Part shown: positions 1-7,189 of the stretch, piece after piece
Numbering within the stretch: the first letter of the stretch is position 1
How the letters are laid out: every line of letters begins with the position of its first letter
DNA from: DATJPD01 sp036394195
GTDB taxonomy: Bacteria > Pseudomonadota > Alphaproteobacteria > CACIAM-22H2
Reading direction: 5' to 3'
Length of the DNA: 10,268 bases
Assembly (NCBI GenBank): GCA_036394195.1
Contig: DASWFO010000201.1
Location: 1-10,268, forward strand
Made by a program: the position numbers and the translations under genes
The notes under the pieces: generated by a model
Databases searched by the model: none
What the model saw: only the letters and a program-made list of their open reading frames with translations
What the model was told of the DNA's origin: nothing

Positions 1-2180
1 GCTTCGCCCGCCGAGGACGCCTGGCCGGTCACCCGGCCGAGATCGCCGGTGCGCTCGCGAATGGTTTCGGCCAACGCCTCGAGGCGCTGCGAGGCGCGAT
101 CGGCCACGCCGTCGACCTCTTGGGTGCGCTGCGCGATGGTGGCGCCGAGCTCGGCGGCGCGCGACAGGCCGCGGTTCGACGACTGAGCGATCTCGTCGGC
201 CTGCAACTTGATGCCTTCGGCCGCCGATCTGGCCCGCACCGCCGCCTCGCCCGATTCGGACATCATCTCGTCGGTGCGCTGGCGGAACAGGGTATGCGCC
301 GCTTCGGCGCGGTCGGTGGCCTCGTCCAGCGACGAGGTGAGCCGGCGCGCCTCGCGATCGAGCAGGGTGTTCGCCTCGTCGAGCCGCGCCGCGGCGGCAT
401 CGATGTCGCCGGTGCGGCCGCGGAGGCTCTCGCCGAGCGTGTCGATGCGCTCCGACGCCTCGGCCGCCGCCTCGCTGACCGCCTGGGTCTCGCGCTTCAG
501 CGCCGTCTCGGCCGCCTCGGCGCGGGCGCTCAGGTCGCTCGCCGCCGCTGTGAGGGACTGCGTCTCGACCCGGAGCTGAGCCGCCGCCTCCACGGCCTGG
601 GTGCGCGCCGCGCCCGCGGCGGCCCCGAGGCCGTCGGCATCGCGGCGGAACGCCTCACCGACCTCGCGCGCTTTGGCAGTCGCGTCCTCGGTGGTGGCTG
701 CGAGATGCCGCGTCGTCTCGTCGAACGCGCTGCGCAGGTCGGCCACCTTGTTGAGGCCGTCGGTCGCCGCCGCCTGCATGTCCTGCGTGTTGCGTCGGAA
801 CGCCTCGCCGGCGGCGCGCACCCGCGCCGTGCTCTGGTCGGCCAGCGCGCTGAGGTCGGTGCTGACGCGGCGGACCCCCTCGGTGGTGGCTTCGGCCCGC
901 GCGGCGACGCGCTCCAAGGCCGAGCCAAGATTCTGCGTTTCGGAGCCGAGCAGCGACGTCAGCTCGCTGGCGCGCACGCCGGCGGTGCCCAGCTCCTCGG
1001 TACGCGCCCGCAAGGTCTCGCCGAGGCCCTGCACGCGCTCCTGCGCCTGTCCGGCGGTGAGTGCCAGCTCGCCGACTTGCCGGCGCAAGGTGATTTCCGC
1101 GGCTTCGCTCTTCGCGACCAGCTCGGCCGCGAACTGCGCCAGTGTCTGGGCACACTTCTCCATCCGCTCGCTGGCTCCGCTGGCCCGCTCGCCGGCGCCC
1201 TCCGCGGCCCGCGATAGCACGCCCGCGTATTGGCTGAACTCGGCGGCGAGTTCCTTGGCCCGCACCATCGCCTGGTCGGTGGCCTGGATCAGATCGGCGG
1301 TCTGCTGGCCCAGCGCCGCGCGCATTTCGTTTGCGCGCGCGGTGGCACGCTCGGTGGTGGTCGCAAGGTCCTCGGTCTGCTCGCGCAATGCGCCGCGGAT
1401 GGCATCGGCGCTGGCCGCCGTGCGCTCGGTGATCGCGGCCAGGTCCTCGATCTGCTGGCGGAGAGAGGCGTTGATCGCGCGCGACTGCGAGACCGCCCGC
1501 TCCGAGGCGCCCGACAGCGCCTCGGCCTGCTGTCCGACCGCGGTCTCGACGGTCTGAACGCGGCTGGCGAGCAGCGCCGAAATCCGCTCTAGCCCGTCGG
1601 CATGGCGGCGCAGGCTCGCCATCACCTGCATCGCCCGCATCGCCGATTGATCGGAGACGGTGGCGAGCTCGCTGGTCTGGAGATGCAGCGCCTGCCGGCT
1701 CTCGGTGAGGCGGCCCGCCGCGGCGTCCGAGGCCTCGGTCAGCATCCGCGCCTGCTCGCGCAGCGAATCGGCGATCGACTGGACCTTCTCCTCGGTCTCG
1801 TCGGCCGGATAGGACAGCGCCTGCAGCTCGCGGTGCAGCGCCCGCGCCGTGGTTTTGAGCTCGCTGCCGCGCTCGATGAACGCGATCACCAGCCAGAGCA
1901 CCAGGAGCGGCGTTGCGACGCCGCTCAGCGCCGCACCCAGCTCGTGCGGCAGCATGCTGCCGAGGTTGAGCCAGCCGATCTGGGTCTGCACGTACCACGC
2001 CGACAGCGCCAGCCAGACCACCGACACCGCCGCACCGGCGATGAAGATGGCGCTGCGCGCGCGGCGTCGCGCCTCGCTGACGGCGGGTGCCGCACCCAGC
2101 TCTGCCGGCGACGCCGATTCGGGCCCGGTCTCGACCAAGCGAAGCGACGCCAATTGGCGCGGGCCAGTGGTCTTGTCCAT
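1..2180 (-). CDS. Membrane-anchored long coiled-coil protein (C-terminus beyond window)
   Basis: The minus-strand frame is open from the ATG at 2180 to the window edge, giving at least 726 residues with no stop; the C-terminus is missing. AGGGGAGAG lies just upstream of the ATG and is a good ribosome binding site. A short Ala/Arg-rich cytoplasmic N-terminus leads to two hydrophobic segments (about residues 44-64 and 83-102) separated by a short loop. Everything after residue 110 is Ala/Glu/Arg/Gln-rich helix with no Pro or Gly breaks of note, that is, coiled coil, including near-exact 25-residue repeats (residues 240-314). Database searches would probably label such a protein apolipoprotein-like or hypothetical. 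The layout of two N-terminal membrane helices plus a huge coiled coil resembles the Caulobacter polarity factor TipN, but low-complexity coils make homology uncertain. No HAMP or methyl-accepting signalling hairpin was recognised. It follows the mutase stop by 33 bp and is probably in the same transcript. Confidence 0.85.
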   Translation of the reverse strand, partial: MDKTTGPRQLASLRLVETGPESASPAELGAAPAVSEARRRARSAIFIAGAAVSVVWLALSAWYVQTQIGWLNLGSMLPHELGAALSGVATPLLVLWLVIAFIERGSELKTTARALHRELQALSYPADETEEKVQSIADSLREQARMLTEASDAAAGRLTESRQALHLQTSELATVSDQSAMRAMQVMASLRRHADGLERISALLASRVQTVETAVGQQAEALSGASERAVSQSRAINASLRQQIEDLAAITERTAASADAIRGALREQTEDLATTTERATARANEMRAALGQQTADLIQATDQAMVRAKELAAEFSQYAGVLSRAAEGAGERASGASERMEKCAQTLAQFAAELVAKSEAAEITLRRQVGELALTAGQAQERVQGLGETLRARTEELGTAGVRASELTSLLGSETQNLGSALERVAARAEATTEGVRRVSTDLSALADQSTARVRAAGEAFRRNTQDMQAAATDGLNKVADLRSAFDETTRHLAATTEDATAKAREVGEAFRRDADGLGAAAGAARTQAVEAAAQLRVETQSLTAAASDLSARAEAAETALKRETQAVSEAAAEASERIDTLGESLRGRTGDIDAAAARLDEANTLLDREARRLTSSLDEATDRAEAAHTLFRQRTDEMMSESGEAAVRARSAAEGIKLQADEIAQSSNRGLSRAAELGATIAQRTQEVDGVADRASQRLEALAETIRERTGDLGRVTGQASSAGE
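1239..1463 (-). repeat. Three tandem 75-bp (25-residue) coiled-coil repeats
   Basis: Inside the coiled-coil gene, residues 240-264, 265-289 and 290-314 align without gaps. They begin LRQQIEDLAAITER, LREQTEDLATTTER and LGQQTADLIQATDQ. The unit is 75 bp. Twenty-five residues equal two heptads plus one hendecad, a spacing that keeps a coiled coil in register. The first two copies are the closest; further degenerate copies probably follow, since similar RTxEL/RTGDL phrases recur toward the left edge. Such repeats can expand or contract by slippage or recombination. Confidence 0.7.
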
Positions 2181-2213
2181 CTTAAGCTCTCCCCTGTGCG
2201 GCCACGGCGCGGT

Positions 2214-4364
2214 CTAAGCCGCTTTTCGCCGTCGCCTGATCAATCCCAGAATCTCCGATGCGGCGTGCGGAATGTTGGTTCCCGGCCCGTAGATCGCGGC
2301 CACGCCCTGACCCAGCAGCTCTTCATAGTCCTGCGGCGGGATCCCCCCGCCGCATACCACCAGGATATCGTCGCCGCCGGACCGGCGCAGCGCGCCCAGC
2401 AATTGCGGCACCAAGGTCTTGTGACCGGCGGCCTGCGAAGACACGCCGATCACGTGCACGTCGTTCTCGATCGCCTGGCGCGCTGCTTCCTCGGGCGTCT
2501 GGAACAGCGGCCCGACATCGACGTCGAACCCGATATCGGCAAACGCCGTCGCGATGACCTTGGCGCCGCGGTCGTGACCGTCCTGGCCGAGCTTGACCAC
2601 CAGCATCCGTGGCCGGCGCCCCTCTTCCTGGGCGAACGCAGCGACCTCCCGGCGAATGCGCGCGAAGCCTTCGTCGCCTTCGTAGGCGGAGCCGTAGACG
2701 CCCGACACGCTGCGGATGACCGCGCGGTGGCGGGTGAACACTTTCTCCAGCGCATCCGAAATCTCGCCGACCGTGGCGCGGGCGCGCGTCGCGGCGATCG
2801 ACAGCTGAAGCAGATTGGCGTTGGGATCGCCGGCCCCGCGGGTCAGCGCGTCGAGAGCCGTCCGGCAGGCTTTCTCGTCGCGCTTGGCGCGCACGGCCTT
2901 CAGCCGCGCGACCTGCTGCTCGCGCACGGCGGTGGTGTCGATGTCGAGGATCTGCACCTTCTCCACGGTGTCGGGCTTGTACTTGTTGACGCCGACGATG
3001 GTCTCCTCGCCGCGGTCGATCCGCGCCTGGCGGCGGGCGGCCGATTCCTCGATGCGCAGCTTGGGCATGCCGGATTCGATGGCCTTGGTCATGCCGCCCA
3101 TCGCCTCGACCTCTTCGATCAGAGCCCAAGCGTGCTCTGCGACCGCGGCGGTCAGGGATTCGACGTAGTAGCTGCCGCCGAGTGGATCGACGACCTTGAG
3201 GATGCCGCTCTCCTCGGCGATGATCAGCTGCGTGTTGCGCGCGATGCGGGCGGAGAACGGCGTCGGCAGCGCCATCGCCTCATCGAACGAGTTGGTGTGC
3301 AGCGACTGCGTGCCGCCGAGCACCGCCGCCATCGCCTCGATGGTGGTGCGGATGATGTTGTTGTAGGGATCCTGCTCGGTCAGCGACACCCCGGAGGTCT
3401 GGCAATGGGTGCGCAGCGCCAGGCTCTGCGGGTTCTTGGGGTCGAAGCGCTGGATGATCCGCGCCCACAGGAGCCGCGCCGCGCGCAGCTTCGCGATCTC
3501 CATGAAGAAGTTCATGCCGATGTTGAAGAAGAACGACAGCCGGGGCGCGAAGTCGTCGATCGACAGTTGCTTGCCGAGCGCGACGCGCACGTAGTCGAGA
3601 CCATCGGCGAGGGTGAAGGCGAGCTCCTGCACGATCGTCGCCCCGGCTTCCTGCAAGTGATAGCCGGAGATCGAGATCGAATTGAACTTCGGCATGTGCT
3701 TCGCCGTGTAGGCGATGATGTCGGCGACGATCCGCATGCTCGCCGCGGGCGGATAGATGTAGGTGTTGCGGACCATGAACTCCTTGAGAATGTCGTTCTG
3801 AATGGTTCCCGCGAGCTGCGCCTGCTTCACCCCCTGCTCTTCCGCCGCGACGATGTAGCCGGCCAGCACCGGCAGCACGGCGCCGTTCATGGTCATCGAC
3901 ACGGTCATCTGGTCGAGCGGGATGCCGTCGAACAGGATCTTCATGTCCTCGACCGAGTCGATCGCCACTCCCGCCTTGCCGACGTCACCAACGACCCGCG
4001 GATGATCGGAATCATAGCCGCGGTGGGTCGCCAGATCGAACGCCACCGACAGGCCCATCTGGCCGTTCTTCAGGCACTGCTTGTAGAAGGCATTGGAGGC
4101 CTCGGCGGTCGAGAACCCGGCATATTGCCGGACCGTCCACGGCCGGTTGGCGTACATGGTGGCGCGCGGCCCGCGCAGATAGGGCGGAAAGCCGGGCAGG
4201 TTGTCGACCGCCTCCAGCCGTTCGAGATCGGCCGCGGTGTAGAGCGGCTTCACGTCGATTCCCTCGGGCGTGTGCCAGACCAGCGATTCGAGCGAATCGC
4301 GCTTGATCTCATGGCGAGCGAGACGCTCCCAATCGGCGAGGGTGGGTTTTGAGGGGCCCGACAT
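2214..4364 (-). CDS. scpA: Methylmalonyl-CoA mutase, adenosylcobalamin-dependent, large (catalytic) chain
   Basis: This 716-residue enzyme interconverts (R)-methylmalonyl-CoA and succinyl-CoA in the cytoplasm, the last step of propionyl-CoA assimilation. The N-terminal two thirds is the substrate-binding TIM barrel. By alignment from memory with Propionibacterium MutB, Tyr81, Arg199, Tyr235 and His236 match its Tyr89, Arg207, Tyr243 and His244. The Tyr/Arg pair argues for methylmalonyl-CoA rather than isobutyryl-CoA. The C-terminal B12 domain (about 580-716) has DGHDRG with the lower-axial cobalt ligand His597, then VSSQAAGH (near 640) and GGGIPP (near 670). Length and motifs are intact. I chose the ATG at 4364 (MSGPSKPTL), which has AAGG immediately before it and GGAGG 14 nt upstream. 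A GTG at 4406 would add 14 residues. No separate small subunit and no MeaB chaperone lies in the window, so a homodimer is likely. The symbol could equally be mcmA or bhbA. Confidence 0.97.
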   Translation of the reverse strand: MSGPSKPTLADWERLARHEIKRDSLESLVWHTPEGIDVKPLYTAADLERLEAVDNLPGFPPYLRGPRATMYANRPWTVRQYAGFSTAEASNAFYKQCLKNGQMGLSVAFDLATHRGYDSDHPRVVGDVGKAGVAIDSVEDMKILFDGIPLDQMTVSMTMNGAVLPVLAGYIVAAEEQGVKQAQLAGTIQNDILKEFMVRNTYIYPPAASMRIVADIIAYTAKHMPKFNSISISGYHLQEAGATIVQELAFTLADGLDYVRVALGKQLSIDDFAPRLSFFFNIGMNFFMEIAKLRAARLLWARIIQRFDPKNPQSLALRTHCQTSGVSLTEQDPYNNIIRTTIEAMAAVLGGTQSLHTNSFDEAMALPTPFSARIARNTQLIIAEESGILKVVDPLGGSYYVESLTAAVAEHAWALIEEVEAMGGMTKAIESGMPKLRIEESAARRQARIDRGEETIVGVNKYKPDTVEKVQILDIDTTAVREQQVARLKAVRAKRDEKACRTALDALTRGAGDPNANLLQLSIAATRARATVGEISDALEKVFTRHRAVIRSVSGVYGSAYEGDEGFARIRREVAAFAQEEGRRPRMLVVKLGQDGHDRGAKVIATAFADIGFDVDVGPLFQTPEEAARQAIENDVHVIGVSSQAAGHKTLVPQLLGALRRSGGDDILVVCGGGIPPQDYEELLGQGVAAIYGPGTNIPHAASEILGLIRRRRKAA

Positions 4365-4434
4365 CCTTGAAGCTCTTACCTCCGGGTAATTTACGACCGC
4401 GCCCACGGATTTGCGCGAGTCAAATCGGCTCTGA

Positions 4435-4584
4435 CCGAGGCCCGCGACGCGACTCTATCGGCGGGCCCAGGCGGCGCAATGCCATTTATCGGCGCCAATA
4501 CGCGACACCCTGGAGGCCAATCCCGACTTCGGCACGTATGCGCCGGCGCAATGGCTCACCTTCGCCGGCGATCCAAAAGTGTAA
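4435..4584 (+). pseudogene. Possible remnant of a gene: coding-like tail without a start
   Basis: The frame through 4501-4584 ends in TAA at 4582-4584 and reads as ordinary protein, ending ...ANPDFGTYAPAQWLTFAG and then DPKV. Over the last 27 codons, G or C is most frequent at third positions (about 78 percent), then first, and lowest at second, the pattern expected of real coding sequence in a GC-rich genome. There is no ATG, GTG or TTG in this frame before the upstream stop at 4432. The stretch just before it (4431-4500) also looks protein-like, but in another frame (LTEARDATLSAGPGGAMPF), so a frameshifted gene remnant is possible. I do not recognise the protein. Chance is a serious alternative because the segment is short. 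Confidence 0.25.
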
Positions 4585-4600
4585 ATTTCTTTTCATAATA
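4573..4600 (+). promoter_or_regulatory. AT-rich island, candidate promoter for the RRM gene
   Basis: This is the only clearly AT-rich stretch in a GC-rich intergenic region. It holds a -10-like CATAAT at 4594-4599, but the hexamer 17 bp upstream (ATCCAA) is a poor -35. If used, it would give a leader of roughly 145 nt before the RRM start. It could instead serve the divergent mutase gene. Confidence 0.25.
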
Positions 4601-4751
4601 CAGGAGTCTGGCCCAGTTCCCTACTGAGATATGCAAATACCGCAATGCTGCGCCGCAACAATCCGATCCATCACGACTCGCGTTCCGGTGTATTCATTAA
4701 CCGACGCCGGGGGCCAACAAGGGCCGGCGCACGACAACAGGGACTCGCTTT

Positions 4752-5141
4752 ATGAAACCGTCAGCCGAAACGCTGTTCGTTGCCAATCTGCCTTTCAGCA
4801 TGACCGACGCGCAGCTCGCCGATATGTTCGATCCGTTCGGGATCGTGATCAGCTTCCGCATTGCGCGCGAGCGCGAGACGGGCGATTCGAAGGGCTTCGG
4901 CTTCGTCGAGCTCGCCACCGAAAAGGCGCGCAAGAAGGCGATCGCGGCGGTGAGCGGCAAGGTCCTTGACGGCCGCACCATCGAAGTGCGGCAGGCCAAG
5001 GTCCCGGAGAAGCCGGCGAAGGCGAAGAAGCCCAATCGCCTGACTACGTCGCCCGTCGTCGCGGCCCGCGCCGTCGCCAACCGCAAGGTGCTGGTCGAAT
5101 ATCGCAAGCTGTCGGAACGCCGTTTCCGGACTGCTTCTTAA
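4752..5141 (+). CDS. Single-RRM RNA-binding protein
   Basis: This 129-residue protein has one RNA recognition motif filling residues 6-83. RNP2 is LFVANL (8-13) and RNP1 is KGFGFVEL (47-54), with the aromatic residues that stack on RNA bases. Residues 84-129 form a basic Lys/Arg/Pro tail that may add nonspecific RNA affinity. Small RRM proteins of this type occur in proteobacteria and cyanobacteria, where several are cold-inducible or thought to act in RNA folding or post-transcriptional control; the target here is unknown. The ATG at 4752 has AGGGA eight bases upstream. The gene stands alone, divergent from the mutase and closed by a hairpin terminator, so it is probably monocistronic. Confidence 0.93.
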   Translation: MKPSAETLFVANLPFSMTDAQLADMFDPFGIVISFRIARERETGDSKGFGFVELATEKARKKAIAAVSGKVLDGRTIEVRQAKVPEKPAKAKKPNRLTTSPVVAARAVANRKVLVEYRKLSERRFRTAS

Positions 5142-5165
5142 TCTAAAGCCCCTCAGGCGCCAGGC

Positions 5166-5189
5166 GGACCGCATCCGCGGTCCCCTTTT
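5166..5189 (+). terminator. Rho-independent-like terminator after the RRM gene
   Basis: GGACCGC (5166-5172) pairs perfectly with GCGGTCC (5177-5183) around an ATCC loop, followed by CCTTTT. The stem begins 24 bp after the RRM stop codon. The T run is short, so termination may be partial. Confidence 0.65.
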
Positions 5190-5250
5190 CTGAATGGGAT
5201 TGGGGCTTCGCGCCCATTGGGGCGCGCGGCTACACTTGCAGCCATGATCT

Positions 5251-5275
5251 ATGGTCCGACGAAGCGTCGGACTAT
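5251..5275 (-). terminator. Hairpin just downstream of the cyclase gene
   Basis: GTCCGACG (5254-5261) and CGTCGGAC (5265-5272) pair perfectly around a 3-nt loop. One G-T wobble and two further A-T pairs extend the stem to 5251-5275. The hairpin starts three bases beyond the cyclase stop codon on the minus strand. No T tract follows it on that strand, so it may be a weak terminator or an mRNA 3'-end stabiliser. It also faces the convergent RRM gene. Confidence 0.45.
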
Positions 5276-5278
5276 TCA

Positions 5279-7102
5279 TTATTGCGTCGCTGAGACGCCG
5301 GGCGCGAGGCCGGGTATGCGCAGGAACGCGACTGAGGCGGTGAAGCCTTTGACGCGGGCGGTTTCGGACTTGGCGCTGAGGCTGGGGAGCCGCTCCTGCA
5401 CCGCTGGATCGGCGGCGAGATCCGCCGAAAGCACGATGTCGCCGCCCGCGCTTTCGTTCTGCAGGCGCGCGGCGAGATTCACCGTCGAGCCGAAATAGTC
5501 GAGCCGGCCGTTCAGGGTGACGGCAATGCAGGCGCCGGTGTGCAGGCCGAGCTTGATGATGATTTCTTCGCGGCCGCCGCCATGCTCGCGATTGAACGCG
5601 GCGACGCTCCGTTGGACGTCCAGCGCCGCTTCGAGCGCCTGCAGCGGATCGCTGAACGCCGCCATCACCGCGTCGCCGATCGTCTTCACGATGGCACCGT
5701 CATGCTGGCGGACCGCGGCGGCGAGAAACGCGAAATGTTCGCGCACGAGACGATAGGCCGCGGCATCGCCGATCCGCGCATACATCGCGGTCGAGCCCTT
5801 CAAGTCCGTGAACATCAGCGTGACCTGCCCGATGCCGGCCTCATCGCCCGGGCGCAGGACTTCGGTCGCGAACAGGTCGCGGAAGATCTGCATCGACGTC
5901 GCGCGGTGGGCGGTGAGCGCATCGCGCACCCAGTCGCGCGATTCGATTACGAAGGTGATCTCGCGGCGGCTCTGATTGGCCAGGCGGATCACGCCGGGCG
6001 GAGCCGGCGCGCCAAGGACGATACCCGCCCGCTCGGCGATCGCCTCAGGAAAGCCGCCGCCGTCCCAGGTGAAGACCGTGTCGGCGCCGGGATGCAGCGG
6101 CCGCACCCGGTAATCGCCGGGCGGCAGCGCCAGCTGGAGCTCGCGCGTCTCGCCGGGCTCCAGCGTCTGCTGCAGCACGACATGCGGCGTCGTCATCGGC
6201 CCGAACAGGCAGAACTCGCCCTCGCTCAGCGGACGAATGGCCGGGGCCGGGCGGAAGGTCAGTGCCACGTTGCGGGTGAAGTCGCGGTCGTAGTCGATGT
6301 TGCAGCTCGGGCAGTGGGCGCCGCGCGGCAGCTGGTCGAGCGACGACGCTCCCACCGGACCGCCGCGGCAGTTCGGACAGAGGATATCCCAGCGGAGCGT
6401 GAGCGCGCCGACGCGCACCCCGCGCAGGCAGAGCTCGATCACGTCGCGCTCGCCGGTGTTCCACAGGCGCGCCAGCCGGAGCGGCCGAATGCGCGCCAGC
6501 TCGGTCTCCGAGCCTTCCGCGATCAAGCGGCTGAAGCGCCGCACCAGGTCGGGGGCGATGCCCTGGCGCTCGAGATCGGCGCCGGCGACGGCAAGCCGGT
6601 TCGCCGCCTCGGGCGGAAGACGGACGAAGACCGAGAACGGCTCCTCGCGGGCACCGGCCGCGTACGCGTTGGCCTCCTTGGCCAAGCGGGCGAACGTCTT
6701 GCCGGCTGCACGGAAGAAGCCGCCCAGCAAGATCGCATGGCCGAGAAGATTTACCGGCTCGACCTCCAGCACATAATCGCCACGGCTGCCGGTTCCTTCG
6801 CGGTGGAGCTCCAGGGTCGCGACGAGGCTCTTGAACGGACCCGACGGAAAGCGCCGCGCGTGCCGGAAGCTGTGGTTGGTCACCCACTCGGTCGGCAGGT
6901 CGCGCCAGCTAAGCTTCACCGGCCCGAGCTTCGCGTGCCCGGTGTAGATCACGCTCCCGTCGGGCTGCACCGCGGTCTCGACGCGATATCTCGGCAACTC
7001 GGCCGCTTCATTGAAGCGCGCGGTGTCGGCCAGCGCCGGCCACACCTTCTCGGGCGGCGCATCGAAACGCCAGGTCCATTTCATCAGCCGTGGGAGGGCC
7101 AT
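5279..7102 (-). CDS. Class III adenylate/guanylate cyclase with N-terminal SRPBCC-like domain and zinc ribbon
   Basis: A 607-residue soluble protein expected to make cAMP from ATP. Residues 1-150 begin with a START/SRPBCC-like pattern (WTWRFDAPPEKVW), a fold that often binds hydrophobic ligands. The middle part resembles the DUF5939-type region found before cyclase domains and includes a zinc ribbon with Cys242, Cys245, Cys264 and Cys267. The catalytic domain spans about 425-596. Metal ligands are Asp433 (FTDLKGST) and Asp477 (TIGDAVMAAF), Lys473 and Asp535 are the adenine-selecting pair, and Asn542 and Arg546 (VNLAARL) are the transition-state residues. All are present, so activity is likely, and Lys/Asp favours ATP over GTP. 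No membrane helix is seen. The start is the ATG at 7102; the ATG at 7084 (MKWTWRF) is an alternative, and neither has a strong ribosome binding site. It is divergent from the 7190 gene across 87 bp. The ligand of the N-terminal domain is unknown. Confidence 0.93.
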   Translation of the reverse strand: MALPRLMKWTWRFDAPPEKVWPALADTARFNEAAELPRYRVETAVQPDGSVIYTGHAKLGPVKLSWRDLPTEWVTNHSFRHARRFPSGPFKSLVATLELHREGTGSRGDYVLEVEPVNLLGHAILLGGFFRAAGKTFARLAKEANAYAAGAREEPFSVFVRLPPEAANRLAVAGADLERQGIAPDLVRRFSRLIAEGSETELARIRPLRLARLWNTGERDVIELCLRGVRVGALTLRWDILCPNCRGGPVGASSLDQLPRGAHCPSCNIDYDRDFTRNVALTFRPAPAIRPLSEGEFCLFGPMTTPHVVLQQTLEPGETRELQLALPPGDYRVRPLHPGADTVFTWDGGGFPEAIAERAGIVLGAPAPPGVIRLANQSRREITFVIESRDWVRDALTAHRATSMQIFRDLFATEVLRPGDEAGIGQVTLMFTDLKGSTAMYARIGDAAAYRLVREHFAFLAAAVRQHDGAIVKTIGDAVMAAFSDPLQALEAALDVQRSVAAFNREHGGGREEIIIKLGLHTGACIAVTLNGRLDYFGSTVNLAARLQNESAGGDIVLSADLAADPAVQERLPSLSAKSETARVKGFTASVAFLRIPGLAPGVSATQ

Positions 7103-7189
7103 GATCTACGATCCAACGCTTGCACGCACCGGTCCCCGATGCAATGTTCGGTCCCCAACCGCAAACGTTACGCGCAGACCGTTATTTTC
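7103..7189. promoter_or_regulatory. Divergent promoter region with a CGGTCCCC direct repeat
   Basis: These 87 bp must drive both the cyclase and the small plus-strand gene. CGGTCCCC occurs twice in the same orientation (7130-7137 and 7149-7156), 19 bp apart start to start, close to two helical turns. I see no strong -35/-10 pair on either strand. Confidence 0.35.

Larger units (their letters stand above)
4365..4751. other. Gene-free gap between divergent mutase and RRM genes
   Basis: These 387 bp separate two divergent genes and must hold both promoters. Most of the stretch is GC-rich. One AT-rich island at about 4573-4600 (AAATTTCTTTTCATAATA within it) stands out and is the likeliest promoter area. 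A 12-bp palindrome TGCGCCGGCGCA sits at 4539-4550, and a GC hairpin (CGCCGG 4705-4710 with CCGGCG 4724-4729) lies in the probable RRM leader. The left half contains a protein-like orphan frame described separately. I found no convincing B12 riboswitch on the mutase side. Confidence 0.6.

Noticed and set aside
655..1998. Minus-strand 447-codon frame overlapping the coiled-coil gene
   Set aside because: It is out of frame with the longer 2180-to-edge frame, which has a ribosome binding site, membrane helices and regular coil repeats. The shorter frame is Arg/Gly/Ala low-complexity sequence.
1602..4352. Very long plus-strand open frame (916 codons) across the mutase and coiled-coil genes
   Set aside because: It is antisense to clearly recognisable methylmalonyl-CoA mutase, is Arg/His/Gly/Leu-rich like other GC-rich shadow frames, and matches no family.
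4600..4640. GGGAACTGGGCCAGACTCC on the minus strand, reminiscent of part of a cobalamin riboswitch upstream of a B12 enzyme
   Set aside because: The B12 box and the other conserved blocks are not found between here and the mutase start, so the resemblance is limited to one short piece.
4631..4969. Plus-strand 112-codon frame overlapping the RRM gene
   Set aside because: It is out of frame with the RRM protein, which carries exact RNP1 and RNP2 motifs and its own ribosome binding site.
5241..7118. Imperfect 21-bp direct repeat (18 of 21 match) flanking the cyclase gene at 5241-5261 and 7098-7118
   Set aside because: About one such match is expected by chance in a window of this size, and there is no transposase or target duplication to suggest mobility.
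5540..7189. Long plus-strand open frame upstream of the small 7190 gene, in the same frame
   Set aside because: It is antisense to the cyclase and compositionally shadow-like. Only the part after the ATG at 7190 lies outside the cyclase and looks like protein.
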